12,543 nucleotides of DNA from Propionibacterium sp. (GTDB lineage Bacteria; Actinomycetota; Actinomycetes; Propionibacteriales; Propionibacteriaceae), in contig JAAYAO010000345.1 in NCBI GenBank assembly GCA_012719335.1, positions 1 through 12,543 on the forward strand, given 5' to 3'. The notes under the pieces are model-generated. The model saw only the letters and a list, made by a program, of their open reading frames with translations, had not been told where the DNA came from and searched no databases. Of this stretch, positions 1 to 6,344 are shown in pieces. The position numbers were made by a program, and so were the translations under genes. Every line of letters begins with the position of its first letter. Within the stretch, counting starts at the first letter, position 1.

Positions 1-521
1 CGGGCGACCTTGTCGTAGGCCTCGCCGGCGGCGTCGTCGATGGTGGCGCCGATCTCGGTCACCGAGGTGGCGATGTCGTCCACCTTGAGCAGGGAGGTGT
101 GCCCACCGGAGACCAGCAGCGCGATCATCGGTTGCGGCAGCGGGCCGTGGTCGAGCAGGTCGACCGCGACATGGGCGACCAGATGGTTCACCCCGTAGAG
201 CGGTGTGCCGAGCACGGCGGCCAGGGCCTTGGCCGAGGCGACGCCGACCACCAGGGCCCCCATCAGGCCGGGGCCGGCGGTCACCGCGATCGCGTCCACC
301 TGCGACAGCTCGACGTCGGCGGTCTCGCAGGCCCGGCGCAGGGTGGGCACCATCGCCTCCAAGTGGGCCCGGGAGGCCACCTCGGGCACCACCCCGCCGA
401 AGCGGACGTGTTGGTCGACCGAGCTGGCGACCTCGCTGGCCAGCAGTTCACGGCCGCGTACCAGGGCGACCCCGGTTTCGTCTCAGGACGATTCGATGCC
501 CAGAATCAACGGTTCGGTCAC
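1..521 (-). CDS. tsaD: TsaD, tRNA t6A37 threonylcarbamoyltransferase catalytic subunit; 3' end outside window; in-frame TGA at codon 13
   Basis: TsaD transfers the threonylcarbamoyl group from threonylcarbamoyl-AMP to A37 of ANN-decoding tRNAs in the cytoplasm, together with TsaB and TsaE. The reading frame starts at GTG 521, overlapping the rimI stop (GTGA), and stays in frame to the left edge (about 173 codons of a usual ~340). Family landmarks seen: LILGIESS followed by DETGVALV at the N-terminus, [23 protein letters not shown], the metal-binding HxxxH in [17 protein letters not shown], and [17 protein letters not shown]. The oddity is codon 13 (483-485): it reads TGA where the family has TGC (Cys of ESSCDET). 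No other stop interrupts the visible part. The next usable start codons lie past the nucleotide-binding loop, so a late restart would remove an essential element. It could be an assembly error, a real nonsense mutation or a recoded codon. Identity is certain; integrity is not. groES/groEL often follow tsaD in actinobacteria but lie outside this window. Confidence 0.93.
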
Positions 522-994
522 CGCTCCTCCTCCCCCAGTTCACGTTGCATGATCACCGCATCGCGGCCGGTGCCGTAGTAGTTGCGGCGGCGGTCGATGT
601 CGGTGAACCCCATCGTGCGATACAGCCCCAAGGCCGGCTGGTTGTCGGATTCGACCTCCAGCAGCACGCGTTCGGCACCCCGGGCCGCCACCGCGGCGAT
701 GCCCCGGGCCACCAGGGTGCGGCCGAGCCCCCGGCCGCGGGCCTGCGGCAGTACGACCACCCGCAACAGGTCCGCGGTGTCGCCGACCACCTGCAGGGTG
801 ATCACCCCGGCGGTGCCGGCCAGCAGGACGATCCGTCCGCCGGTCAGTTCGGCGGCCCAGGACAGTTGGGACCATCGTCCGGGCTCGTCGAAACCGGCGG
901 TTTCGATCTCGTAGATCACCGCCAGATCGTCGGGGCCGGCCGACCGGACGGGAAACTCGTCGTCGGTGTCGGCGGCCGGGAATTCGGGAATCAT
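518..994 (-). CDS. rimI: RimI-type ribosomal protein alanine N-acetyltransferase
   Basis: RimI acetylates the N-terminal alanine of a ribosomal protein (S18 in E. coli) using acetyl-CoA and is commonly encoded between tsaB and tsaD. The 158-residue protein is a single GNAT domain of normal length. It has the acetyl-CoA pyrophosphate loop RVVVLPQARGRGLG (about residues 78-91), the E-x-x-x-N segment VESDNQPALGLYRTMGF (114-130) and the RimI-like C-terminal RRNYYGTGRDAVIM (136-149). The ATG at 994 overlaps the tsaB stop as ATGA, and the TGA stop (518-520) overlaps the tsaD GTG, so translation is probably coupled on both sides. Substrate is inferred from family and context; a GNAT with another protein substrate cannot be excluded. 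Confidence 0.92.
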   Translation of the reverse strand: MIPEFPAADTDDEFPVRSAGPDDLAVIYEIETAGFDEPGRWSQLSWAAELTGGRIVLLAGTAGVITLQVVGDTADLLRVVVLPQARGRGLGRTLVARGIAAVAARGAERVLLEVESDNQPALGLYRTMGFTDIDRRRNYYGTGRDAVIMQRELGEEER

Positions 995-1680
995 CGGTCT
1001 CTCCGTCGCCGCACCGGCGGCAGCAGGGTGGATTTGCGCTTGGTCGACACCGTGGCGTCGGGACGGCGCAGGTAGAGCGGTTCGGTGCCGGCGGCGGGCA
1101 GGCCCGGCCCGCGCACGGCGAGGAAGCCGGGGGCGAGCGCGGTGACCGATCCCCGGCTCCGGTCGGCGAGCAGATCCGGGTAGAGCGCCGCACCGGGGCC
1201 GATCACCGGCAGTGCCGGGATCTGTTCGGGTGGCCCGACCATCGGGTCGCCGATCCGCCGGCCGGTGGCGTCGTAGCGGGCCCAGTAGAGCTCCTTGCGG
1301 CGGGCATCGATGGTGGCGACGAAGCCGTCGGCGAGGGCCGCCGCAGCCGGGTCGGTCACGGCTTGGGCGGCCAGTGCGTCCAGGGTGCAGATGCCGTGCA
1401 GGTCGGCGCCGGTGGCAGCGGCCAGGGTTTGGGCGGTGACGATGCCCACCCGCAGGCCGGTGAACGGCCCCGGGCCGAGCCCGACCACGATCCGGCCCAG
1501 GTCGCTCAGCGCCACGCCGGCCCGGGCGGCCGCGGCGTTCACCGAAGGCATCAACTGTTCGACGTGGGCGCGGGTGTCGTCCACGGTGATCTCGTCGAGC
1601 ACCTCGTCGCCGCGGGCGATACCCACCGCGACGGTGATCGATGTGTCGATGGCCAACGTCGGGCCGGACGGTTCAGGCAC
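991..1680 (-). CDS. tsaB: TsaB, t6A complex scaffold/partner subunit
   Basis: TsaB is the catalytically inactive TsaD paralogue that dimerises with TsaD and recruits TsaE to make tRNA t6A37. I place the start at GTG 1680 (VPEPSGPTLAIDTS), 229 residues, which fits the family. It is preceded by a GAGGGGG ribosome-binding sequence 6-7 nt upstream and overlaps the tsaE stop by 8 nt. An in-frame extension to 1731 would add 17 unconserved residues. Landmarks: IDTS at residues 11-14, RAHVEQLMP at 37-45 (the position of the family's HSE-LLP motif), and GLGPGPFTGLRVG at 67-79, where Pro replaces the more common Ser. The C-terminus is Lys/Arg-rich. It ends in an ATGA overlap with rimI. Confidence 0.94.
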   Translation of the reverse strand: MPEPSGPTLAIDTSITVAVGIARGDEVLDEITVDDTRAHVEQLMPSVNAAAARAGVALSDLGRIVVGLGPGPFTGLRVGIVTAQTLAAATGADLHGICTLDALAAQAVTDPAAAALADGFVATIDARRKELYWARYDATGRRIGDPMVGPPEQIPALPVIGPGAALYPDLLADRSRGSVTALAPGFLAVRGPGLPAAGTEPLYLRRPDATVSTKRKSTLLPPVRRRRDR

Positions 1681-2653
1681 CGGGTACCCCCTCGACGACG
1701 GCTCGCAGGTCGACGCCGCGCCACCGGGCACCCTGCGGGCGCAGGGTCACCACCCGGGTGTCGTCGTCACCGCGGCGGATGTGGATGTGCAACCAGTCGG
1801 GGTTGACGTGATCGGCCAGGCCGAGGCCCCACTCGACCAGGGTCACCGAGGAGCCGTAGGACTCGTCCAGGTCGAGGTCGTCGAATTCCTCGGGCGACCC
1901 GAGCCGGTAGGCGTCCACATGCACCAGGCTCGGCCCGGCGCCGTTGCGCGACGGGTGCACCCGGGACAGCACGAAGGTGGGTGAGATGACCGGCCCGTCC
2001 ACGCCCAGCCCGCGGGCCAGGCCCTGGGTCAGGGTGGTCTTGCCGGCACCCAGGTCACCGGAGGCGATCACCAGGTCACCGGCGCGCAACACCCCGGCGA
2101 GTCGCTCACCGAGCGCGTGCATGTCGTCGACGGTGGGCACCTGCACCGGCACGGGCAGGTCGCGGCCCAGCACCACCCCGTGCGGGGCGGGACGCAACTC
2201 CCGGTAACCACCGGCGCGCCACCAGGTGATCAGTTCGGGAAACTCGTGGCGGGCGATCAGTTCGGCCCGGCGGGCCCCGTCCTCGGCGGCGATCTCCTCG
2301 GCGGCGGCGACCAACTGCAGCGCCACCCCGCCCCCCTGGTAATCGGGGTGTACCGAGACCCGGCGCAACACCACGGTGCCCGGGACGGCGGGGTGTTCCC
2401 CCTCGGCGGTGGCGGTCGGGTCGATCAGCAAGGTGGCGGCCGGCACCCCGTCCAGCCGCACCAGCACGCCGGTGCCGGTGGTCAGCGCCTCCCGCACCGA
2501 TTCGACGGTTTCACCCAGTGCCTCACTGGGCGGGTCGACCGGGCGCCGGGCGCCGAAGGCCGCCTGCATCAGGGCAACCATCACCTCGGCGTCGGCCGGT
2601 TCGGCCTCGACGATTTCCGGTTCGGGCATCTGCCCATCGTATGCAGCCGTCAC
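1673..2653 (-). CDS. tsaE: GNAT acetyltransferase domain fused to TsaE, ATPase of the t6A complex
   Basis: The C-terminal half is a full TsaE ATPase that drives turnover of the TsaB-TsaD complex. It has Walker A GDLGAGKTT (about 199-207, Lys205), SPTFVL (224-229), HVDAYRL (245-251) and VEWG (273-276). The N-terminal ~165 residues form a separate GNAT domain with LRRVSVHPDYQGGGVALQLV as its acetyl-CoA loop (97-115) and WWRAGGY as the usual late helix/strand. The fusion is continuous, with no stop between the domains (linker about 165-172). The start is GTG 2653 in a GTGA overlap with the helicase stop; ATG 2629, eight codons later, is also plausible and leaves both domains whole. Free-standing TsaE is about 150 residues, so the protein is twice the usual size. 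The acetyl-group acceptor is unknown. Confidence 0.92.
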   Translation of the reverse strand: MTAAYDGQMPEPEIVEAEPADAEVMVALMQAAFGARRPVDPPSEALGETVESVREALTTGTGVLVRLDGVPAATLLIDPTATAEGEHPAVPGTVVLRRVSVHPDYQGGGVALQLVAAAEEIAAEDGARRAELIARHEFPELITWWRAGGYRELRPAPHGVVLGRDLPVPVQVPTVDDMHALGERLAGVLRAGDLVIASGDLGAGKTTLTQGLARGLGVDGPVISPTFVLSRVHPSRNGAGPSLVHVDAYRLGSPEEFDDLDLDESYGSSVTLVEWGLGLADHVNPDWLHIHIRRGDDDTRVVTLRPQGARWRGVDLRAVVEGVPGA

Positions 2654-4812
2654 CGGCGCCCGTACCCACGGCCCCGTCCGAATCCGCGTCCCCCGCGGCC
2701 GCCGGGGCGGCCGCCACGGCGGGGACGGCCCGGCGGCGGGGCGATCAGCGCGGCGTAGGTTTCCTCGCCGATCGGGTCGGCCGAGGGCTTGCGCGCTCCG
2801 GTCGCCCGGTACAGGGTTTCGTCGTCCGGCCCGGCCGAGAAGGGTTCGACCCCGACCCCGGCCCGTTGCACCAGCCGGTTCACCTCGCGGCGCTGGTGGG
2901 GCAGCACCAGGGTGACCACCGCGCCGTCCTCACCGGCGCGGGCGGTGCGTCCGGCCCGGTGCAGGTAGTCCTTGGAGTCGGCCGGCGGGTCGACCTGCAA
3001 CACCAGGCCGACCTCGTCGACGTGAATGCCGCGGGCGGCGACATCGGTGGCCACCAGCACCGGCACACTGCCGGATTTGAACGCGGCCAGGATTCGACTG
3101 CGGGCACCCTGGGTCAGGCCACCGTGCAGGGCACCGGCCATCACCCCGGCGGCCCGGAGTTGTTCGGCGACCCGATCCGCACCGCGCTGGGTGCGCACGA
3201 ACAGCACGCTGCGGCCGTGCCGGTTGGCGATCTCGGCGGTGATCGTGGCCTTGTCGGCGGGGGCGACGTGCACCAGGTGGTGGGTCATCGTGGTCACCGA
3301 GGCCTCGGCCCGGTCGACTTCGTGGGTCACCGGGTCGTGCAGGTGGTCGCGCACCAGCCCTCCGACCCCGCGGTCGAGGGTGGCCGAGAACAGCAGCCGC
3401 TGCCCGTCGGCGGGTACCGCGGCCAGCACGGTCTGCACATCGGGCAGGAAGCCGAGGTCGGCCATGTGGTCGGCCTCGTCCAGCACGGTGATCTGCACCT
3501 GCGAGAGGTCCGCAGCCCCCTGATCCATCAGGTCGATCAACCGACCCGGGGTGGCGACCAGCACGTCCACGCCCCGATCCAGGGCCCGCACCTGGGGTGC
3601 ATAGGCCATGCCGCCGGCGACCAGTTGCACGCTCAGGCCGACCACCCGGGCCAGCGGGGACAGCACATCGGCCACCTGCATGGCGAGTTCGCGGGTGGGC
3701 ACCAGCACCACCGCGCCGGGGGCGTTGGGGATGTGGTCCCGGCCGGTCAGCCGGGTGAGCAGCGGCAGTCCGAAGCCGAGGGTCTTGCCCGAGCCGGTGC
3801 GGCCGCGGCCGAGCACGTCACGGCCGCCGATCGCGTCGGGAATGGTGGCGCGCTGGATCGGGAACGGTTCGGTGATGCCCTGGGCGCGCAACGCCCGCAC
3901 CAGGGGCTGCGGCACACCGAGGTCGTCGAACCCGGGGCCGGCGTGCGGTTGATCACCGGCCTCCTCGGCGGCGGCGAGGGCTTCGGCGTCGATCTCGGGG
4001 GCGGCCCAGTCCATCCGGTCGCCGTCGGCGTCGTCATGGGGACGGTGCTGGTGACCGGCCCGGTCCCGGAAACCGGTGGGTTCCTCGTCCCAGCGGGAGC
4101 GGCGATCCTCACGGAAGGTGCCGCGCCCGTCCCGGCGGGGCCCACGGTCCTCCCAGCGTCGGTTCTTCGGCCGGTCCTCCCGACCCCACGCCGGCCGGCG
4201 CTCGTCCCGCTCGGGGCGGTCCGCACGATGGCGTCCACCGCGGCGGTCGTCCCGGTCACGGCGGTCGTCCCGGTCCCAGCGTTCATTGCGCCGGTCGTCG
4301 CGGCCCCGACGCTCATCCCGGTCGAAACGCGGCCGGTCGTCGCGGTCGAAGCGACGCGGACGGTCATCGCGGTCGTAACGGCGCGGACGGTCGTCGCGAT
4401 CCCGACGGTCGTTGCGCCGGTCGTCCCGATCGAAGCGCGGACGCTCGTCCCGGTCGAACCGGCGCGGACGGTCATCACGGTCGAAACGGCGCGGACGGTC
4501 GTCCCGATCCCGGCGGTCGTTGCGTCGGTCATCCCGATCGAAACGGGGCCGCTCGTCCCGGTCGAATCGACGCGGACGGTCATCACGCTCGTAACGGCGG
4601 GGCCGGTCGTCGCGATCCCGACGGTCGTCGCGGGGTCCGCGCGATTCGGCACCGTCCCAGCGCCGGTCGTCGGCACGCCGTTCGGAGCGCGGTCGGCCAC
4701 CACCGCGGCGCGGGCCGAGGCCCCGGGCGGCGCGCTCGGCAGCGCTCCAGCGCTTCTTCGGGGTGCCGTCGGCTTTGTAGCTCTTCGGCTTGCGGGCAGG
4801 CTTGTTCGACAT
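2650..4812 (-). CDS. DEAD-box ATP-dependent RNA helicase with long Arg/Asp-rich N-terminal tail
   Basis: The predicted 720-residue cytoplasmic RNA helicase probably remodels RNA in ribosome assembly or mRNA turnover. The core lies at about 293-640: Q motif (GFDDLGVPQPLVRAL...PIQ), motif I GRTGSGKT (337-344), PTRELA (372-377), TPGR (421-424), DEAD (445-448), SAT (476-478), ATDVAARGIHV (588-598) and HRAGRTARAG (618-627). Residues 1-290 are predicted disordered, with a 36-residue tandem repeat rich in RDDR, RRFD and RPRF (63-176). The last ~26 residues are a Gly/Arg tail of RGG type. I chose ATG 4812 (MSNKPARKPKSYK), preceded by AGAAAGAAG four bases upstream; an open extension to 5025 needs a TTG start and looks unconserved. 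It overlaps tsaE by GTGA. The family resembles RhlE/DeaD/CshA, but I cannot assign which. Confidence 0.93.
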   Translation of the reverse strand: MSNKPARKPKSYKADGTPKKRWSAAERAARGLGPRRGGGRPRSERRADDRRWDGAESRGPRDDRRDRDDRPRRYERDDRPRRFDRDERPRFDRDDRRNDRRDRDDRPRRFDRDDRPRRFDRDERPRFDRDDRRNDRRDRDDRPRRYDRDDRPRRFDRDDRPRFDRDERRGRDDRRNERWDRDDRRDRDDRRGGRHRADRPERDERRPAWGREDRPKNRRWEDRGPRRDGRGTFREDRRSRWDEEPTGFRDRAGHQHRPHDDADGDRMDWAAPEIDAEALAAAEEAGDQPHAGPGFDDLGVPQPLVRALRAQGITEPFPIQRATIPDAIGGRDVLGRGRTGSGKTLGFGLPLLTRLTGRDHIPNAPGAVVLVPTRELAMQVADVLSPLARVVGLSVQLVAGGMAYAPQVRALDRGVDVLVATPGRLIDLMDQGAADLSQVQITVLDEADHMADLGFLPDVQTVLAAVPADGQRLLFSATLDRGVGGLVRDHLHDPVTHEVDRAEASVTTMTHHLVHVAPADKATITAEIANRHGRSVLFVRTQRGADRVAEQLRAAGVMAGALHGGLTQGARSRILAAFKSGSVPVLVATDVAARGIHVDEVGLVLQVDPPADSKDYLHRAGRTARAGEDGAVVTLVLPHQRREVNRLVQRAGVGVEPFSAGPDDETLYRATGARKPSADPIGEETYAALIAPPPGRPRRGGRPGGRGGRGFGRGRGYGRR
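4285..4626 (-). repeat. Coding tandem repeat, 108-bp (36-residue) units inside the helicase gene
   Basis: Unit 1 covers 4519-4626 and unit 2 covers 4411-4518; each encodes 36 residues beginning DRRDRDDRPRR and ending RFDRDDRRN. The third copy (about 4285-4410) diverges near its end, where it gains RGRDDRRN. At DNA level units 1 and 2 are clearly alike but carry many third-position differences, so the duplication is not recent. Shorter RDDR/RRFD sub-repeats lie inside each unit. The array could collapse or expand in assembly or by slippage. Confidence 0.85.
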
Positions 4813-5014
4813 GCGGCTTCTTTCTGGGCGCGCGGCGGCGCCGGTGGGCTCGGCAGGACAACTTCGACGGCAGGCGCGTCGGCGTCCCGTGAAAACAGCC
4901 GTGGGCGCTGCGATGCACCCGGCGGGTCGACGAGCCTCATGACGCCGTACTGAGCCGAATAACGATCGGACACTTCGGGCGCACTCCACCAGCAAGTCGC
5001 TCGTGGACTGACGT

Positions 5015-5020
5015 AGCCTA
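5015..5020 (-). promoter_or_regulatory. Possible -10 element of the helicase-tsa cluster
   Basis: On the minus strand the hexamer reads TAGGCT, fitting the actinobacterial TAnnnT -10 pattern. No good -35 is visible upstream. If used, transcription would start near 5008 and leave a leader of about 195 nt before the helicase ATG. This is a pattern match only. Confidence 0.25.
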
Positions 5021-5114
5021 GCCAATGACGTGGGTGTGCAGCGAATCCGAGCGCGAGGACGCGGACGGCAAAGGTGCCCACAACCGTCACTTTCCGGTCA
5101 CCGACAGTTGCCCG

Positions 5115-5141
5115 TTGCGTCAACCGCGTCCGGCGTACTGT
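5115..5141 (+). promoter_or_regulatory. Possible promoter of the mannosyltransferase gene
   Basis: TTGCGT (5115-5120) and TACTGT (5136-5141) resemble -35 and -10 boxes, but their spacer is 15 bp, shorter than the usual 16-18. The predicted transcript start near 5148 would leave a short leader containing the GGAGG at 5151-5155. Confidence 0.35.
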
Positions 5142-5150
5142 CCACAACAG

Positions 5151-5155
5151 GGAGG
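5151..5155 (+). promoter_or_regulatory. Ribosome-binding site that fixes the mannosyltransferase start
   Basis: GGAGG (within AGGGAGG) lies 8 nt before GTG 5164. This favours the GTG over the in-frame upstream start at 5074, and the protein then begins VRVAIVAESF, as in related glycosyltransferases. Confidence 0.75.
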
Positions 5156-5163
5156 TTGGTTTC

Positions 5164-6294
5164 GTGCGAGTTGCGATCGTTGCTGAGTCATTCTTGCCCG
5201 CCGTCAACGGGGTCACCCATTCGGTGATGCGCATCCTCGAGCACCTCCGTGAGGAGGGCCACGAGGCCATCGTGATCGCCCCCGCCGGCGCCGAGACCTC
5301 CCCCAAGAGCTACGCCGGTTTCCCGGTGGTCGCACTGCCCGCGGTGAGCCTGCCGGGATATGCCGACATCCGGGTCGCCACCACCCCGCAGTACCGGCTG
5401 GAGCGGATGCTGGAGGATTTCGCCCCCGATGTGGTGCACCTGGCCGCGCCGATCTACCTCGGGTACCGGGCGGCGCTGGCCGCGACCTGGTTGGACATCC
5501 CGATCGTGGCGATCTACCAGACCGATGTGCCGTCCTATGCCGCCGCCTACGGCCTGCCCCAGGCCGAGGCGCTGCTGTGGTGGCGGGTGCGCGAGTTGCA
5601 CTCGATGGCGACGATGACGCTGGCCCCGTCCAGTTCGGCGCGCAGCCAGTTGCTCTCCCAGGGTGTGCCCCGGGTCGGCCTGTGGGGTCGCGGTGTCGAC
5701 TCGGTGCGGTTCGATCCGGCCAAACGGGACGAGCAGTTCCGGCGCACGGTGGCCCCCGACGGGCAACACATCATCGGTTACGTCGGCCGGCTGGCCAACG
5801 AGAAGCGGGTCGCCGACCTGGCGGTGCTGCAGGATCTGCCGAACACCAAGCTGGTGATCGTCGGGGACGGCCCGTTGCGCGCCGAACTTGAACGCTCCCT
5901 GCCCACCGCCCACTTCACCGGCCAGCTCACCGGTGAGGACCTGCCCCGGGTGCTGGCGAGTTTCGACGTGTTCGTGCACCCCGGCGAGTTGGAGACCTTC
6001 GGTCAGTCGATCCAGGAAGCCCTGGCCAGTGGGGTGCCGGCGATCGCCCCGGCCAAGGGTGGGCCGATCGACATCATCAACTCCTCGCGCACCGGCTGGT
6101 TGTACGCCCCCGGCGATCTGACCGCGATGCGCGGCCACGTCCGCGACCTGCTGGGGGACGAGCGCAAGCGGCAGGCCTTCAGCCGCGCGGCCCGGCATCA
6201 GGTGGCCCACCGCACCTGGAAGTTCATGTGCACCGAACTGCTGGGCTGCTACCAGGAGGCGATCATCGCCCGCAAGTACAGCCAGGTGGCCTGA
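5164..6294 (+). CDS. mgtA: GT4-family glycosyltransferase, MgtA-like alpha-mannosyltransferase
   Basis: This is probably a GDP-mannose-dependent transferase acting at the inner face of the membrane on lipid acceptors, as described for actinobacterial MgtA. The 376 residues form the two Rossmann-like domains of a GT-B fold. The N-terminal acceptor domain has VAIVAESFLPAVNGVTHSV (3-21), DVVHLAAP (89-96) and YQTDVPSYAAAYG (118-130). The C-terminal donor domain has GYVGRLANEK (205-214, Arg209 and Lys214 for the sugar-nucleotide diphosphate), VIVGDGP and the EX7E pair Glu277/Glu285 in ELETFGQSIQEALASG. The start is GTG 5164, supported by the ribosome-binding site. The gene stands alone on the plus strand between two minus-strand clusters. 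Substrate and acceptor are inferred by similarity; a different GT4 mannosyl- or glucosyltransferase is possible. Confidence 0.85.
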   Translation: MRVAIVAESFLPAVNGVTHSVMRILEHLREEGHEAIVIAPAGAETSPKSYAGFPVVALPAVSLPGYADIRVATTPQYRLERMLEDFAPDVVHLAAPIYLGYRAALAATWLDIPIVAIYQTDVPSYAAAYGLPQAEALLWWRVRELHSMATMTLAPSSSARSQLLSQGVPRVGLWGRGVDSVRFDPAKRDEQFRRTVAPDGQHIIGYVGRLANEKRVADLAVLQDLPNTKLVIVGDGPLRAELERSLPTAHFTGQLTGEDLPRVLASFDVFVHPGELETFGQSIQEALASGVPAIAPAKGGPIDIINSSRTGWLYAPGDLTAMRGHVRDLLGDERKRQAFSRAARHQVAHRTWKFMCTELLGCYQEAIIARKYSQVA

Positions 6295-6299
6295 CCCGC

Positions 6300-6316
6300 C
6301 CGTCGACGGCCGACGG
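6300..6316 (+). terminator. Possible small hairpin at the mannosyltransferase/hydrolase convergent junction
   Basis: CCGTCG (6300-6305) pairs with CGACGG (6311-6316) around a 5-base loop, just after the mannosyltransferase stop. There is no T-run, so this would be a weak terminator at best; it may also work in the opposite direction because the structure is symmetrical. Confidence 0.3.
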
Positions 6317-6319
6317 ACG

Positions 6320-6344
6320 CCGGCTCACAGATACCGGCTCACAG
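6320..6344. repeat. Short direct repeat duplicating the hydrolase stop region
   Basis: CCGGCTCACAG occurs at 6320-6330 and again at 6334-6344, three bases apart. The second copy contains the hydrolase stop codon (6339-6341, TGA on the minus strand). The first carries the same bases as a second TGA-containing block after the stop, probably from a small tandem duplication. Confidence 0.8.

Larger units (their letters stand above)
4813..5163. other. Divergent intergenic region between the helicase and the mannosyltransferase
   Basis: These 351 bp hold no convincing gene; open frames here are extensions or shadows of the flanking genes. Seen: the helicase ribosome-binding sequence (4817-4825, minus), a possible minus-strand -10 TAGGCT (5015-5020) that would give the helicase a leader of roughly 200 nt, and on the plus strand a possible TTGCGT/TACTGT pair plus a clear GGAGG before the mannosyltransferase. 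I found no strong terminator, long inverted repeat or riboswitch that I could name. Confidence 0.6.

Noticed and set aside
1..521. Whole-genome reassignment of UGA to an amino acid to explain the tsaD stop
   Set aside because: TGA is the natural terminator of 11 other genes in the window at family-typical lengths, so it is read as stop.
4285..4626. CRISPR-like array because of regular repeats
   Set aside because: Repeats are contiguous, in frame, 108 bp long, with no unique spacers, and are part of the helicase coding sequence.
2518..4953. An 811-codon open frame on the plus strand opposite the helicase, rich in Val and Pro
   Set aside because: It mirrors the helicase gene codon by codon; its repeats are the antisense of the Arg/Asp repeat, it has no recognisable domain, and the minus strand encodes all DEAD-box motifs. 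Long antisense frames are expected at this GC content.
4985..5007. TCCAC...GTGGA inverted repeat in the divergent intergenic region
   Set aside because: Only 5-bp arms with a 13-base loop; expected by chance and not positioned at a promoter I trust.
4813..5025. N-terminal extension of the helicase by 71 residues
   Set aside because: Needs a TTG start, lacks a ribosome-binding site, and the added residues look unlike a protein, whereas ATG 4812 has AGAAAGAAG upstream and begins with a Lys-rich sequence common in this family.
3747..5306. A 519-codon minus-strand frame overlapping the helicase in another phase
   Set aside because: Low-complexity Thr/Arg/Ala sequence, a frame-shifted shadow of the helicase tail with no domain.
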